Source: an uncultured Prevotellaceae bacterium
Lineage (GTDB): Bacteria; Bacteroidota; Bacteroidia; Bacteroidales; Bacteroidaceae
Assembly: GCA_900318685.1 (NCBI GenBank)
Contig: ONLL01000010.1
Span: 43,620-107,619 of the forward strand
Direction: 5' to 3'
DNA length: 64,000 bases
In this document: one piece after another, positions 9,501-17,446 of the stretch
How positions within the stretch are numbered: position 1 is the first letter of the stretch
Layout: each line of letters opens with the position of its first letter
Translations under genes and position numbers: made by a program
Notes under the pieces: generated by a model
Databases searched by the model: none
The model's input: the letters and a program-made list of their open reading frames with translations, nothing else
Told to the model about the DNA's origin: nothing

Positions 9501-9738
9501 CGGCAGCTACCTGCGCCTGAAGAACCTCACGCTGGGCTACACGCTGCCCCGCATGCTGACTCAGAAGATTGGCATCAACCGCCTGCGCATCTACGGTCGT
9601 GCCGAGAACCTCATCACCTGGACCAAGTACTGGGGCTTCGATCCTGAAATCGGTTCGAGCGTCACCTCTATGGGCGTTGACTACGGAGTCTATCCGCAGG
9701 CTCGCACCTGGACCATTGGCTGCAACATTTCACTATAA
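6517..9738 (+). CDS. SusC-like TonB-dependent transporter (PUL 1)
   Basis: Outer-membrane barrel that imports oligosaccharides with its SusD partner, powered by TonB. Residues 1-21 are a signal peptide; about 23-100 the carboxypeptidase-D-like regulatory domain (GTVTDDQGEPIIGASVV...GYL); then a TonB box region (DVVVIGYGVQKK), the plug (GVSVTSASGQPGSKSLIRIRG, ANGVILVTTKKG) and the barrel, ending WTIGCNISL. The 1073 aa are normal for the family. SusD follows after 51 bp. The neighbouring GH16 and GH5 enzymes point to beta-glucan oligosaccharides as cargo. Confidence 0.96.
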   Translation: MKKSRYLLLLLALAVSMATHAQGILGTVTDDQGEPIIGASVVEKGNPQNGTITNVDGQFTLRVNVGTPVIVSYIGYLQQEMKAHNGMVVRLQEDAQTLNDVVVIGYGVQKKSVVTASIAKVSAEDLEGKTRLRAEDALKGMAAGVSVTSASGQPGSKSLIRIRGIGTINDSEPLYIIDGMPTNQDGMESVNPEDIESIEVLKDAASGAIYGARAANGVILVTTKKGKIGKAQINYNFSTGWQSAWKRRDVTGATDYAILQNERKVENGMAPAFMDPYNIVDANGDKVMGFGTDWQDLLFNDNAPITQHDVSISGASEQGNYYLSLGYFSQEGIVGGNFGQSNYDRLTIRSNNNYTLLDLSKERDFLNKLDLGANISYMRVHNTGIDANSTWGSPLGSALYLAPTLPVTLRGGYDENGNANIGQRMIDQYPQYDMYVDANGNPYTVPNFIGSYQEQNNPIAMMQRNPSKNWSHKLMPKFSLDLQLWDNLKYHFTYSAELSFWGYNAATLEKYYLSGNNNADHTSATAYKGNNSIWQVENTLTYDKQMGKHSIGVVIGQSALKSKGDELGGSHWYLVNPNKPSLNYTTGGDLELTTDADGKVTGAKSLVGAWGGPYVEHRLSSLFGRVSYNYDERYMLQATVRRDGSSRFGSNKKYGTFPSVSVGWNIMNEEFMESQRDWLSNLKLRASWGKNGIDNIPDFRFSTQTTTGGNNNYYFGKQAGMVYGSKSDHLANEDLRWEESEQTDLGLDFGFFNNQLTFSVDYYVKKTNGMIIQTPIPSYVGEEKPYANVGDMKNSGWEFELGYKWHISDANFSVKGNASYLKNELKNLGNDTGFLNYGISQFSDGGTRAENGQPFPFFYGYKTNGIFQNVAEVNAYTNANGALIQPEAQPGDFRFVDMNGDGQITSDDRTNIGNGVPTWTFGLTFNAEWKGFDLGLFFQGVSGADVFDATYRQDIESANYPTWVLQRWTGEGTSNTVPTLGNSKNWVISDMYIQDGSYLRLKNLTLGYTLPRMLTQKIGINRLRIYGRAENLITWTKYWGFDPEIGSSVTSMGVDYGVYPQARTWTIGCNISL

Positions 9739-9789
9739 AAACCCACCTTCGTGAATAATTAGTAAAAACACCATAAAAAGAATCCAAAT

Positions 9790-11340
9790 ATGAAAACTAA
9801 GAATATAAAGCATTTCCTCGCTGCTGGTTTGGTATGTTGCGGTTTTACCGCAACCCTCACCTCCTGCAGCGACGATTTCCTGGAGGTGACCAAGCCCGAC
9901 GGCGAGCCCCTGGAGGAATACTATGTCAACGAAACGACCCTCAACGAGGCACTCACCTCGGCATACGCTCCCCTGCACTGGCCCGACTGGGATAATGTGG
10001 CTTACAACGACCTGACCGTCGACGCCGAAATCATGGGCGACGACTTCTGGGTGGGCGGCTCCAGCAATACCGACAACCAGCACTGGCACCGTCTGTTCAA
10101 CTTCGAGGCTGACGGCAACAATACCCTGGGCACCCTCTGGGGCGACTTCTATAGTGGCATCAAGCGCTGCAATGACGCCATCAAGTATGCTTCATGGGGC
10201 AATGCCAGCGAAAAATTCTGCCGCTCTATGGAGATGCAGGCCCGTCTGCTTCGCGTGTACTATTATAACATTCTGTGGCACTTCTATGGTAACGTGCCTT
10301 TCTACATTGAGAACCTGAGCGTGCCCTACACTGCTCCTCAGATCACTGCCGACGAGATCTACGCCCGCCTGCTGCCCGAGCTGGAGGAGATTATCGCCTC
10401 GAAAGTGCTGCCTCTGCGCTGGGGAGATGCCGATGCCGGCCGTGTGAGCCAGGCTATGGCCTACATGCTCTATGCCGAGATGGTGATGTATCAGAACGAC
10501 GCTGCCCGCTATCCACAGGCCCTCGCCTATATGAAGGAGCTCATCGCCAGCAACGACTACGAGCTGAACCCCGACTTTGCCAACATCTGGCAGGAGAGTG
10601 GTGAGTGGTGCAAGGAGAGCATCTTCGAAATCAACTATAACGACGACCAGGCTCAGCGCGACTGGGGCTGGGCTGCCCTGAACGCTGGTGGCAGCGTGTT
10701 CCCCACCCTCTGCTCGCCCAACGCATGGCCTGGCGGCGATGGCTGGGATACTGGTAACGACGGCTGGGGCTTCCTGCCCGTGAAGGTGGAGACCTACAAC
10801 ATGTATGCTGAAGGCGACCTGCGCCGCGATGCTACTATCTGGGACGTTCGTGGCTACAGCTATACTGAGCGCTATCAGGACACCCACCTCTGGCACGGCA
10901 AGTATCGCCCGCAGTCAGCCAACAATGTGGACTGCCCCACCTCGAAGAACCTGAACTACAACAACAACAAGCGCATCTATCGCTATGCCGAGACCCTGCT
11001 CAATGCTGCCGAGCTGCTGTTGCAGACGGGTGGCAGTACCAGCGAGGCTGCAGGTTATGTCAGTCAGGTGCGCCAGCGTGCAGGACTCGCTGCCGTGAGC
11101 AGCGTCACCATCGACGACATCTTTACTGAGCGTCATCTGGAGTTCTGCGGCGAGGGCAAGCGCTACTTCGACCTCGTGCGTGCTGAAGGCATCAGCGGTG
11201 CCACCCAGAAGGCCAGCACCGTGCTCGTGCCCGACAACTACGGCTACCGCACTAACTCATGGACACCTTCCAAGAAGCATATCCCTCTGTCACAGTCTGA
11301 GCTCGATGCTGATCCCAGCCTGAAGCAGAACGAATATTAG
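9790..11340 (+). CDS. SusD/RagB-like glycan-binding lipoprotein (PUL 1)
   Basis: Surface lid lipoprotein of the SusCD importer. The lipobox is ATLTSCSDDFLE, with the lipid Cys at about residue 28, followed by acidic residues as in surface-exported Bacteroidetes lipoproteins. A TPR-like helical core shows typical strings such as EMQARLLRVYYYNILWHFYGNVP and, near the end, ERHLEFCGEGKRYFDLVR. The 516 aa match the family. It is translated from the same transcript as SusC; the 72-bp gap to the next gene contains a GC-rich hairpin. Confidence 0.96.
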   Translation: MKTKNIKHFLAAGLVCCGFTATLTSCSDDFLEVTKPDGEPLEEYYVNETTLNEALTSAYAPLHWPDWDNVAYNDLTVDAEIMGDDFWVGGSSNTDNQHWHRLFNFEADGNNTLGTLWGDFYSGIKRCNDAIKYASWGNASEKFCRSMEMQARLLRVYYYNILWHFYGNVPFYIENLSVPYTAPQITADEIYARLLPELEEIIASKVLPLRWGDADAGRVSQAMAYMLYAEMVMYQNDAARYPQALAYMKELIASNDYELNPDFANIWQESGEWCKESIFEINYNDDQAQRDWGWAALNAGGSVFPTLCSPNAWPGGDGWDTGNDGWGFLPVKVETYNMYAEGDLRRDATIWDVRGYSYTERYQDTHLWHGKYRPQSANNVDCPTSKNLNYNNNKRIYRYAETLLNAAELLLQTGGSTSEAAGYVSQVRQRAGLAAVSSVTIDDIFTERHLEFCGEGKRYFDLVRAEGISGATQKASTVLVPDNYGYRTNSWTPSKKHIPLSQSELDADPSLKQNEY

Positions 11341-11352
11341 GCCCACCCCCAA

Positions 11353-11371
11353 CCCCTCCCCAAGGGAGGGG
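11353..11371 (+). repeat. Intercistronic hairpin CCCCTCCC-CAA-GGGAGGGG
   Basis: A perfect 8-bp G/C stem with a 3-nt loop just after the susD-like stop. No T run follows (AGATAAGATA), so it looks like an mRNA processing or stabilising hairpin that could separate SusCD expression from the downstream enzymes. The sequence type (CCCCAACCCCTCCCC...) resembles short dispersed repeats seen in many genomes. Confidence 0.6.
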
Positions 11372-11412
11372 AGATAAGATAGACCATTAACATAAATAAA
11401 GCATAAACAATT

Positions 11413-13950
11413 ATGATTAGCAAGAATATAAAATTGTTCCTCGTCAGCAGTCTGGTATGTTGTGTTGCCAACACAACCTTCACCGCCTGCTCGCCCGACG
11501 AATTCGAAGGCGCTGACCCCGCAGGGTTGCCCACCGCTGGCGGCGCTGACTTCCAGATGACCGTCGACCAGGAGACCAACCAGATGGTGGCCACCTATAC
11601 GCCCTCTGCCGGCACCTATCCAGTATGGATCATCGATGGTGCCAGCTACTCCACCCTGCAAGAGGTGGGTTACACCAATACCGAGGCTGGCACGCATACC
11701 ATCGAGCTGCGCATTGGCAACCGCAACGGCATCAGCCAGGCCGGTGTCAAGAAGAGTTTCACCTTCAACGAGACAAAGGTGGACTGGAGTACCGACTTCC
11801 GCCGTATCACCGGCAAGGAATGGCGCATCGCCAACCGTGAGGTGGGACACATGGGCTGCGGCCCTGCTGGCACCGATGCCACTGAGTGGTGGAGTGCTGC
11901 CGTGAACGACAAAAAGGACTTCGGTGTCTATGATGACCGTATTTCCTTCACCGCCGACACCCGTAAGGGAGGTTCCTTTACCTACAATGCCGGTGCCGAC
12001 GGCATGACCTACGTGAACAAGGGATGCACTACCTGGGGTACGCAGAATAATGATGCTGATGTCGACGTAGCCATTGGCAACCAGACCACTACCTGGGAAT
12101 TCTCAATCCTTGACTGGACGAACGCCAATGGTGAGGTTATCACTGGAAACAAGTACATCCAGCTGGCTGCCAACACAGCCTTCCCCTACATCAGCTCTGA
12201 CACACAGTATCAGAACCCGCTTTTCCGCGTGGAGCAGCTCACCAATTCGAAGATGGTGCTCTTCTATGAGACACCCGATCGCTCCATTGCCTGGCGATTC
12301 GTCTTTACCAGTGCTGCTGACCAGCGCTTAGTCGAGGAGAGCGGCTTCGATGCCAACAGCGACTTCAACCTCTGGAAGGGCATCACCCCAACCATGTCGT
12401 TCTACTACAACCCCGACCCCAGCTGGGGCAATGATCAGACAGCCCTCATGGAGTCGCTCTTCAAGATGGGCAACAACGACTACACCGTCAGCATCCCGCA
12501 GCAGTGCTATGCCGAGTGGCAGGCACAAGTGCACTTCCACACCGCCCTCGTCGCCTCGGCTGCCACGAGCTACGACTTCTCGTGCATCCTCACCTCCGAC
12601 CGCGACATCGACGGCGTGGTGGTGAAGCTCACCAACGAGAACGACTCCGAGGCTATCATCGACGAGCATGGCATCAGCCTGAAAGCCGGCCAGGAGTATG
12701 TCTTCTGGAAGAGCGACGTGCCTGGCAAGGACCTCAACCCCGTGAAGCTCGTCTTCGACTTCGGCTATGCCGCCGGTGAGACCAACGTCAACATCTCAAG
12801 CATCGTGCTCAAGGAACATGCCAACGACGACGGCACCATCGTGCCCAGTCAGCAGGGCGGCGGTGAGGAACAAGGCGTCACATGGGTGGCCGTCGACTCA
12901 CCCGATAACCTGGCCGCAGGCTTCAACACCAAGGGTGAGATGAACTTCTGGTGGAGCGATGCCTCATGGAGCCAGATTGGCGACCCTGAATTTTCCTACG
13001 CCGGTGGTGTCTACACTATCAAGTCCGTCGATGCCACCGTCAGTGAGTGGCAGGCCCAGAACTCCATCCAGAACGTGGCCATCAACATCGAGGAGGGCCA
13101 GGCCTATGACCTGCGTGTGAAGCTTGTGACCAACCAGGAGCTGGGTCGCTTCACGCTGAAGCTCTGTGAGCAGGATGACGACGACAACACCCTTGTCTAC
13201 CGTGGCGACCTGAAGCTCGAGGACGGTGAGAACATCATCGAGCTGACCAATCTCGTGGCTGCCTACAGCGGCAACAAGGCCGACAAGGCCAACAAGGGGT
13301 CATTCACCGAAGGTAAGTTCTTCATCGACCTAGGCGGATGCCCCGCCGGCTTCGAGCTGCAAATCAGCGACCTCATCGTGCAGAAACATACCGCACCCGC
13401 CGTTGACGAGAGCGACCCCACCCTCGTGGACTGGGCTGCCGCCGACGCTGCCGAGAACCTTGGTGCCGCCTTCAACAGCAAAGGAGCGATGAACTTCTGG
13501 TGGAGTGATGCCTCGTGGAGCCAGATTGCCGATCCTACCTTCTCCTACGCCGACGGTGTCTACACCATCAAGGCCGACAATGCCACCGTCAGCGAGTGGC
13601 AGGCCCAGAACTCCATCCAGGAGGTGGATCTCAATATTGAGGCCGGCCAGGCCTACGACATCAGCGTCCGTCTGGAGGCCAACCAAGAGCTGGGACGCTA
13701 CACGCTGAAGCTCTGCGAGCAGGACGATGACGACAACACGCTGCTCTATCGTGGCGACCTGAAGATGGAGGACGGCGAGAACATCGTGCAGTTTGCCAAC
13801 CTCGTGGCTGCCTACAACGGCAACAAAGCCGACAAGGCCAATCCCGGTGCCTTCACCAAGGCAAAGTTCTTTATCGACCTGGGTGGCTGTCCCGCCGGCT
13901 TTGAAGTGAAACTGAGCCAGATCATCGTCCAGAAGCACAAGCTGAAGTAA
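11413..13950 (+). CDS. Multimodular surface glycan-binding lipoprotein (SusE/F position)
   Basis: 845 aa, lipobox TTFTACSPDEFEG. Visible layout: PKD-like domain to about residue 115; a large middle module with many aromatic residues (about 120-360); a CBM4-like jelly roll containing EWQAQ (about 355-475); then two near-identical modules encoded at about 12886-13387 and 13423-13941. Both share MNFWWSDASWSQI, SEWQAQNSIQ, LKLCEQDDDDNTL and FFIDLGGCPAGFE, about 80 percent identical by eye. Its place after SusD makes it the surface glycan-binding protein; the enzyme neighbours imply beta-glucan. The twin C-terminal modules look like a recent duplication. It is 4 bp from the GH16 gene. Confidence 0.85.
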   Translation: MISKNIKLFLVSSLVCCVANTTFTACSPDEFEGADPAGLPTAGGADFQMTVDQETNQMVATYTPSAGTYPVWIIDGASYSTLQEVGYTNTEAGTHTIELRIGNRNGISQAGVKKSFTFNETKVDWSTDFRRITGKEWRIANREVGHMGCGPAGTDATEWWSAAVNDKKDFGVYDDRISFTADTRKGGSFTYNAGADGMTYVNKGCTTWGTQNNDADVDVAIGNQTTTWEFSILDWTNANGEVITGNKYIQLAANTAFPYISSDTQYQNPLFRVEQLTNSKMVLFYETPDRSIAWRFVFTSAADQRLVEESGFDANSDFNLWKGITPTMSFYYNPDPSWGNDQTALMESLFKMGNNDYTVSIPQQCYAEWQAQVHFHTALVASAATSYDFSCILTSDRDIDGVVVKLTNENDSEAIIDEHGISLKAGQEYVFWKSDVPGKDLNPVKLVFDFGYAAGETNVNISSIVLKEHANDDGTIVPSQQGGGEEQGVTWVAVDSPDNLAAGFNTKGEMNFWWSDASWSQIGDPEFSYAGGVYTIKSVDATVSEWQAQNSIQNVAINIEEGQAYDLRVKLVTNQELGRFTLKLCEQDDDDNTLVYRGDLKLEDGENIIELTNLVAAYSGNKADKANKGSFTEGKFFIDLGGCPAGFELQISDLIVQKHTAPAVDESDPTLVDWAAADAAENLGAAFNSKGAMNFWWSDASWSQIADPTFSYADGVYTIKADNATVSEWQAQNSIQEVDLNIEAGQAYDISVRLEANQELGRYTLKLCEQDDDDNTLLYRGDLKMEDGENIVQFANLVAAYNGNKADKANPGAFTKAKFFIDLGGCPAGFEVKLSQIIVQKHKLK

Positions 13951-13954
13951 CACC

Positions 13955-15061
13955 ATGAGAAACATGATATTAGTCAGTTCAATGCTCGTCATCGCCATGG
14001 CCATCACCGGCTGTGGCGGCGACGACGCCCACGACCCTGTTGCCGATGCCGCTGTCATCAGCACCTCCTTGGAGAGCATCACCGCTCCCGCCGATGGCGG
14101 CACCTACAGCGTCAGCGTCACGACAACGGGCAAGGAGTGGGGGGCTTATGCCGATCAGGACTTTATCACGGTAGAATCCAGCAATACGGCAGCCCAGTCG
14201 GGCACTATCACGGTCAAGATACCTGCTAATCCTACGACCAGTGCCCGCACGGGCTCCGTCAACATCATGTCGGGCTCTGCCCGCAAGGTCATCGGCGTAC
14301 AGCAGGAGGCTGCCGCTCAGTCGGCCTACTACGCTCCTGAAGGCTATGCTCTCGTCTGGCACGATGAGTTCGACAAAGGGGCGGAGCTGAATGCCGCCGA
14401 CTGGACGCATGAGGTGTGGGGTAAGGGTCGTGTGAACAATGAGCTGCAGGAATATGTCAACCACCGTACGCCCGAAGGCCAGCTGGTGACTGAGGTGCGT
14501 GGTGGCAAGCTGCGCATCACCGCCCTGAAGGAGAACGGCAAGGTCTACTCCGGCCGCGTCTACGCCAAGGTGAAGGAAGGCTGGACCTACGGCTACATCG
14601 AGGCTTCAATCAAGCTGCCGAAGGGCAAGGGCACTTGGCCTGCCTTCTGGATGATGCCCGTAAACTTCCGCTCGTGGCCTGCCGATGGCGAGATCGACAT
14701 CATGGAGGAGGTGGGCTATCACCCCAACTATGTATCGTCGAGCCTTCATGCCAACGCCCACGTGCATACCAAGGGCACGCAAGTGACTCACGAGATGAAG
14801 TGCGAGGGTGCTGAGGACGAGTTCCACACCTACGCCATCAAGTGGACTCATGAGAACATCACCACCTATGTCGACGGCCGTGTGCAACTCTCGTACGACA
14901 ACAAAGGCAAGGGTCGTGACGACTGGCCCTACGACGATCCATTCTACGTCATCCTCAACCTCGCATGGGGTGGTGACTGGGGTGGCGCTATGGGAGTGGA
15001 CGAGACCGCCCTCCCCGCTACGATGGAGATAGACTATGTACGTGTTTTCCAAAAGAAATAA
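13955..15061 (+). CDS. GH16 endo-beta-glucanase lipoprotein with BACON domain
   Basis: Predicted endo-acting laminarinase or mixed-linkage beta-glucanase on the cell surface. The lipobox is AMAITGCGGDD. Residues about 32-115 form a BACON domain (ITAPADGGTYSVSV...), residues 125-368 the GH16 catalytic domain. The active site is E246-I-D-I-M-E251 in DGEIDIMEEVGYHPN, the beta-bulge form typical of laminarinase-like GH16_3; Trp-rich WPAFWMMP precedes it. Start is 4 bp after the upstream stop; the GH5 gene begins 1 bp after its own stop, so translation is probably coupled. Confidence 0.94.
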   Translation: MRNMILVSSMLVIAMAITGCGGDDAHDPVADAAVISTSLESITAPADGGTYSVSVTTTGKEWGAYADQDFITVESSNTAAQSGTITVKIPANPTTSARTGSVNIMSGSARKVIGVQQEAAAQSAYYAPEGYALVWHDEFDKGAELNAADWTHEVWGKGRVNNELQEYVNHRTPEGQLVTEVRGGKLRITALKENGKVYSGRVYAKVKEGWTYGYIEASIKLPKGKGTWPAFWMMPVNFRSWPADGEIDIMEEVGYHPNYVSSSLHANAHVHTKGTQVTHEMKCEGAEDEFHTYAIKWTHENITTYVDGRVQLSYDNKGKGRDDWPYDDPFYVILNLAWGGDWGGAMGVDETALPATMEIDYVRVFQKK

Positions 15062-15062
15062 C

Positions 15063-16292
15063 ATGAAGAAAGCACTCTCTTACCTCGTCGTCCTCCTGCT
15101 GGCTGCCTGTACTGCAGGCGGCGGGCAGAAGGCGGCTACGGGTTTCGTCACCATTCAGGGCACCGACCTCATCCAGCCCAATGGCGAGAAGCTGCTCATT
15201 CAGGGCACGAACCTGGGCAACTGGCTCAACCCTGAGGGTTACATGTTTGGTTTCAGCCGCACCAACTCAGCGTGGATGATCGACCTGCTTTTCAAGGAAG
15301 CCGTAGGTCCTGACTTCACCGCCGATTTCTGGAAGCAGTTCAAGGACAACTATGTGACACGTGCCGACATCGACTTCATTGCTCAGCAGGGTGCCAACAC
15401 CATCCGCCTGCCCTTCAACTACAAGCTCTTCACCGACGAGGACTATATGGGGCAAACAGGCGCAAAGGACGGCTATGAGCGCATCGACAGCGTCGTCAGC
15501 TGGTGCCGCGCCAACGGGCTCTACCTCATCCTCGATATGCACGACTGCCCAGGTGGACAGACGGGTGACAACATCGACGATGGGCACGGCTATCCCTGGC
15601 TCTTCGAGAGTGAAACGTCGCAGCAACTCTTCTGCAAGATTTGGCGCGAGATAGCCGACCGCTACAAGCAGGAGCCCGTCATCCTGGGCTACGAGCTGAT
15701 GAACGAGCCTATCGCCCACTACTTCGAGAACCGCGACTCGCTCTACCAGCTGCTACAGCCCCTCTACCAGCGCTGTGTGAAAGCCATCCGCGAGGTCGAC
15801 CTGAACCACATCATCCTGCTGGGCGGCGCCCATTGGAACAGTTTCTTCTGGATGCTCGACGATGCCTCCTACGACGACAAGCTGATGTACACCTGTCACC
15901 GCTATGGAGGTCCGGCTACCGCTGAGGCCATCAGTCACTACATCAACTTCCGCGACTCCATTCAGCGCCCGATGTATATGGGTGAGTTCGGTCACAACAC
16001 GATGGAGTGGCAGAGCGATTTCGTGCGGGTGCTGAAGCAGGCGAACATCGGCTACACGTTCTGGCCCTATAAGAAGGTCGACGGCTCGTGCATGATGGGC
16101 ATTCAGCGTCCTGAGGGATGGGACAGCATCGTCGTCAGCTATTCCGAGACACCCCGAGGCACCTATCATGAGTGGCGCGAGGCACGTCCCGACCAGGCAA
16201 CGTTCCGCCGTCTGCTCACCGAGTTTGCCCAGAATTGCCACTTCGACCGCTGTCAGCCTCAGACCGACTACATCCAGTCGATGGGGCTTTGA
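15063..16292 (+). CDS. GH5 glucanase lipoprotein
   Basis: Cellulase-fold hydrolase, 409 aa from the start at 15063 (MKKALSYLVVLLLAACTAGG, lipoprotein signal). The acid/base is E215 in GYELMNEPIAHY and the nucleophile E308 in MYMGEFGHNT; H at LDMHDCPGG also fits the family. The N-terminal string GTNLGNWLNPEG recalls exo-beta-1,3-glucanases, which would suit trimming of GH16 products, but the subfamily cannot be fixed by eye. Last gene of PUL 1; a 22-bp repeat array follows 95 bp after the stop. Confidence 0.93.
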   Translation: MKKALSYLVVLLLAACTAGGGQKAATGFVTIQGTDLIQPNGEKLLIQGTNLGNWLNPEGYMFGFSRTNSAWMIDLLFKEAVGPDFTADFWKQFKDNYVTRADIDFIAQQGANTIRLPFNYKLFTDEDYMGQTGAKDGYERIDSVVSWCRANGLYLILDMHDCPGGQTGDNIDDGHGYPWLFESETSQQLFCKIWREIADRYKQEPVILGYELMNEPIAHYFENRDSLYQLLQPLYQRCVKAIREVDLNHIILLGGAHWNSFFWMLDDASYDDKLMYTCHRYGGPATAEAISHYINFRDSIQRPMYMGEFGHNTMEWQSDFVRVLKQANIGYTFWPYKKVDGSCMMGIQRPEGWDSIVVSYSETPRGTYHEWREARPDQATFRRLLTEFAQNCHFDRCQPQTDYIQSMGL

Positions 16293-16386
16293 CATCAAGA
16301 CGAATGGACGAAAGGACGCTAATAGTTGTCTTTGTTTTTCGCACAGCGAGTTGTCTTTATTATGAAATCAAGGCAGGCCTCTATAC

Positions 16387-16466
16387 CTTACGGGTGTAGG
16401 GGCTTTATCTTACGGGTATAACCCTTCAACCCTAAGGCTAAAGCCCTTCAACCTACTGGGTAAAGT
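16387..16466. repeat. 22-bp tandem array B1
   Basis: Units start at 16387, 16409, 16431 and 16453, the last cut short by the 21-bp array. Shared words are CTTACGGGT and CCCTTCAAC. Read on the minus strand, GGTTATACCCGTAAG matches words in array C at 27095-27204, so the two arrays are related and inverted. Confidence 0.85.
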
Positions 16467-16550
16467 TAAAACTGAGTCAATGATAGCTAAAACTGTGTCG
16501 GTGATTGCTAAATCTGCGTCAATGAATGATAAATCAGCGCCAATATTAGG
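16467..16550. repeat. 21-bp tandem array B2 (4 units)
   Basis: Units start at 16467, 16488, 16509 and 16530 and open with TAAAACTG or TAAATC; a GTCAATGAT-like core recurs. It directly continues the 22-bp array with a period one base shorter. Confidence 0.85.
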
Positions 16551-16584
16551 TATTTTTTTCTATCCCAGTATAATCTTACTTGAG

Positions 16585-16621
16585 ACAGAAATTATGCTAA
16601 TTATTATAATTTCTGTCAGTT
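16585..16621. repeat. Left copy of 37-bp direct repeat with internal palindrome
   Basis: Matches 17410-17446 at 36 of 37 positions. Internally ACAGAAATTAT (16585-16595) and ATAATTTCTGT (16606-16616) form a perfect 11-bp inverted repeat around a 10-nt loop. Confidence 0.85.
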
Positions 16622-16646
16622 CATCACTCACTTTCGTTCGAAAATG

Positions 16647-16668
16647 AAAATAAATCCAGATTCATTTT
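16647..16668 (+). promoter_or_regulatory. Operator-like palindrome upstream of the cassette promoter
   Basis: AAAATAAATC-CA-GATTCATTTT, one mismatch between arms. The same element, perfect, lies at 18138-18159, and in both cases it starts 42 bp before the -7 box. A shared regulator or an extended promoter class is likely. Confidence 0.5.
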
Positions 16669-16688
16669 GTTTTTTGCTCACTTATTCG

Positions 16689-16697
16689 TATCTTTGC
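16689..16697 (+). promoter_or_regulatory. -7 box of the two-gene cassette
   Basis: TATCTTTGC with a TTTTTGC -33-like word at 16671-16677; the first cassette ATG is 20 bp downstream. Confidence 0.65.
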
Positions 16698-16716
16698 ACC
16701 GTCAAACATCGATGAT

Positions 16717-16869
16717 ATGTCATATACAAAAGAACCAATGGTAATAGATCACCCTTCAGAGAAGCTACTGAAGGCGATTGAAAAACTCAGGAATCATAAA
16801 CTTGCAAAGTTGGAGGAACTTCGCCAAATGAAACCTGAAGAGTTCTCCCGTCGTGTAATATTGGCATAA
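16717..16869 (+). CDS. 50-aa small protein, first gene of cassette
   Basis: A short frame starting MSYTKEPMVIDHPSEKLLK and ending EEFSRRVILA. It is charged, mostly helical (Lys/Glu/Leu heptad-like KLLKAIEKLRNHKLAKLEEL), with no signal peptide. Support for being real: a good promoter 20 bp upstream and a stop codon overlapping the next ATG (TAATG at 16867-16871), which suggests translational coupling. Function not recognised. A small helical partner before a larger cytosolic protein is the shape of a toxin-antitoxin or other two-component accessory pair, but nothing specific supports this. Confidence 0.6.
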   Translation: MSYTKEPMVIDHPSEKLLKAIEKLRNHKLAKLEELRQMKPEEFSRRVILA

Positions 16870-17387
16870 TGGAGGCATCGTATTCTATCATCCAGAAAGA
16901 TAATGAATATCGTATTTTGCTGACTTCTGTTGATATAGAAGTCTTGCCTGAACGTATTCAAAGGGTTATTGTCAGTAGGAAAGTTGATATAAGCGAACTG
17001 ATGATAGAACGTGTTCGTGGTAATAGTACTACCGGGCAGGATGTCCTACATGATATTACAGGCTGGATTGCAGAACAGTTTGCTAGTTATCCCAATTTGA
17101 TTATTTACTATTCATGTGACGATATGACGCCGATACCGTCTAGGAACACAAATAGTGATAATAAAGACATGCCCGTCAATGCATATAGGAGCAGATTGTT
17201 TACACATATCTTCGATTCCTATATGACAAGCCACCAAGTTTCAGGAGTGATAAATACTCCGATACAACTAGACAACTACGAAAACGGTATTGGCTATAGT
17301 TTGTTCTTCCATTTTATAGCAAGAGAAAAACATAGTGATATCGTTGAGATGCTAAAAGAAGACATTAGAGAGGTAAGCGGGAAGTAA
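16869..17387 (+). CDS. Unknown cytosolic protein, second gene of cassette
   Basis: 172 aa, no signal peptide or membrane segment. Visible features: an acidic N-terminal half, a central IIYYSCDDMTPIPSRNTN stretch, YRSRLFTHIFDSYM, and a closing His-rich FFHFIAREKHSDIVEM. I recall similar strings (PIPSxN..YRSxLF) in orphan Bacteroidetes proteins of unknown function, perhaps DUF6169, but this is from memory and uncertain. Base composition is AT-rich against the neighbouring GH genes. Translation is probably coupled to the 50-aa gene. The pair sits between 37-bp direct repeats, so it looks like a transferable cassette. Confidence 0.65.
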   Translation: MEASYSIIQKDNEYRILLTSVDIEVLPERIQRVIVSRKVDISELMIERVRGNSTTGQDVLHDITGWIAEQFASYPNLIIYYSCDDMTPIPSRNTNSDNKDMPVNAYRSRLFTHIFDSYMTSHQVSGVINTPIQLDNYENGIGYSLFFHFIAREKHSDIVEMLKEDIREVSGK

Positions 17388-17409
17388 CATTTCGTTCTTT
17401 CTTTCTTGA

Positions 17410-17446
17410 ACAGAAATTATGCTAATTATTCTAATTTCTGTCAGTT
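17410..17446. repeat. Right copy of 37-bp direct repeat
   Basis: Second copy of the element at 16585-16621 with one mismatch (A to C, in the right arm of the palindrome). It ends exactly where recognisable transposase sequence begins. Confidence 0.85.

Larger units (their letters stand above)
16293..16716. other. Repeat-rich spacer between PUL 1 and the two-gene cassette
   Basis: No gene. In order it holds a 22-bp array (16387-16466), a 21-bp array (16467-16550), the first copy of a 37-bp palindromic direct repeat (16585-16621), an operator-like palindrome (16647-16668) and a -7 box (16689-16697). The strip is clearly more AT-rich than the GH genes before it. Confidence 0.7.

Noticed and set aside
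17406-17446. N-terminus of the transposase frame (MNRNYANYSNFCQF...)
   Set aside because: It is the 37-bp direct repeat read as protein, not transposase sequence.
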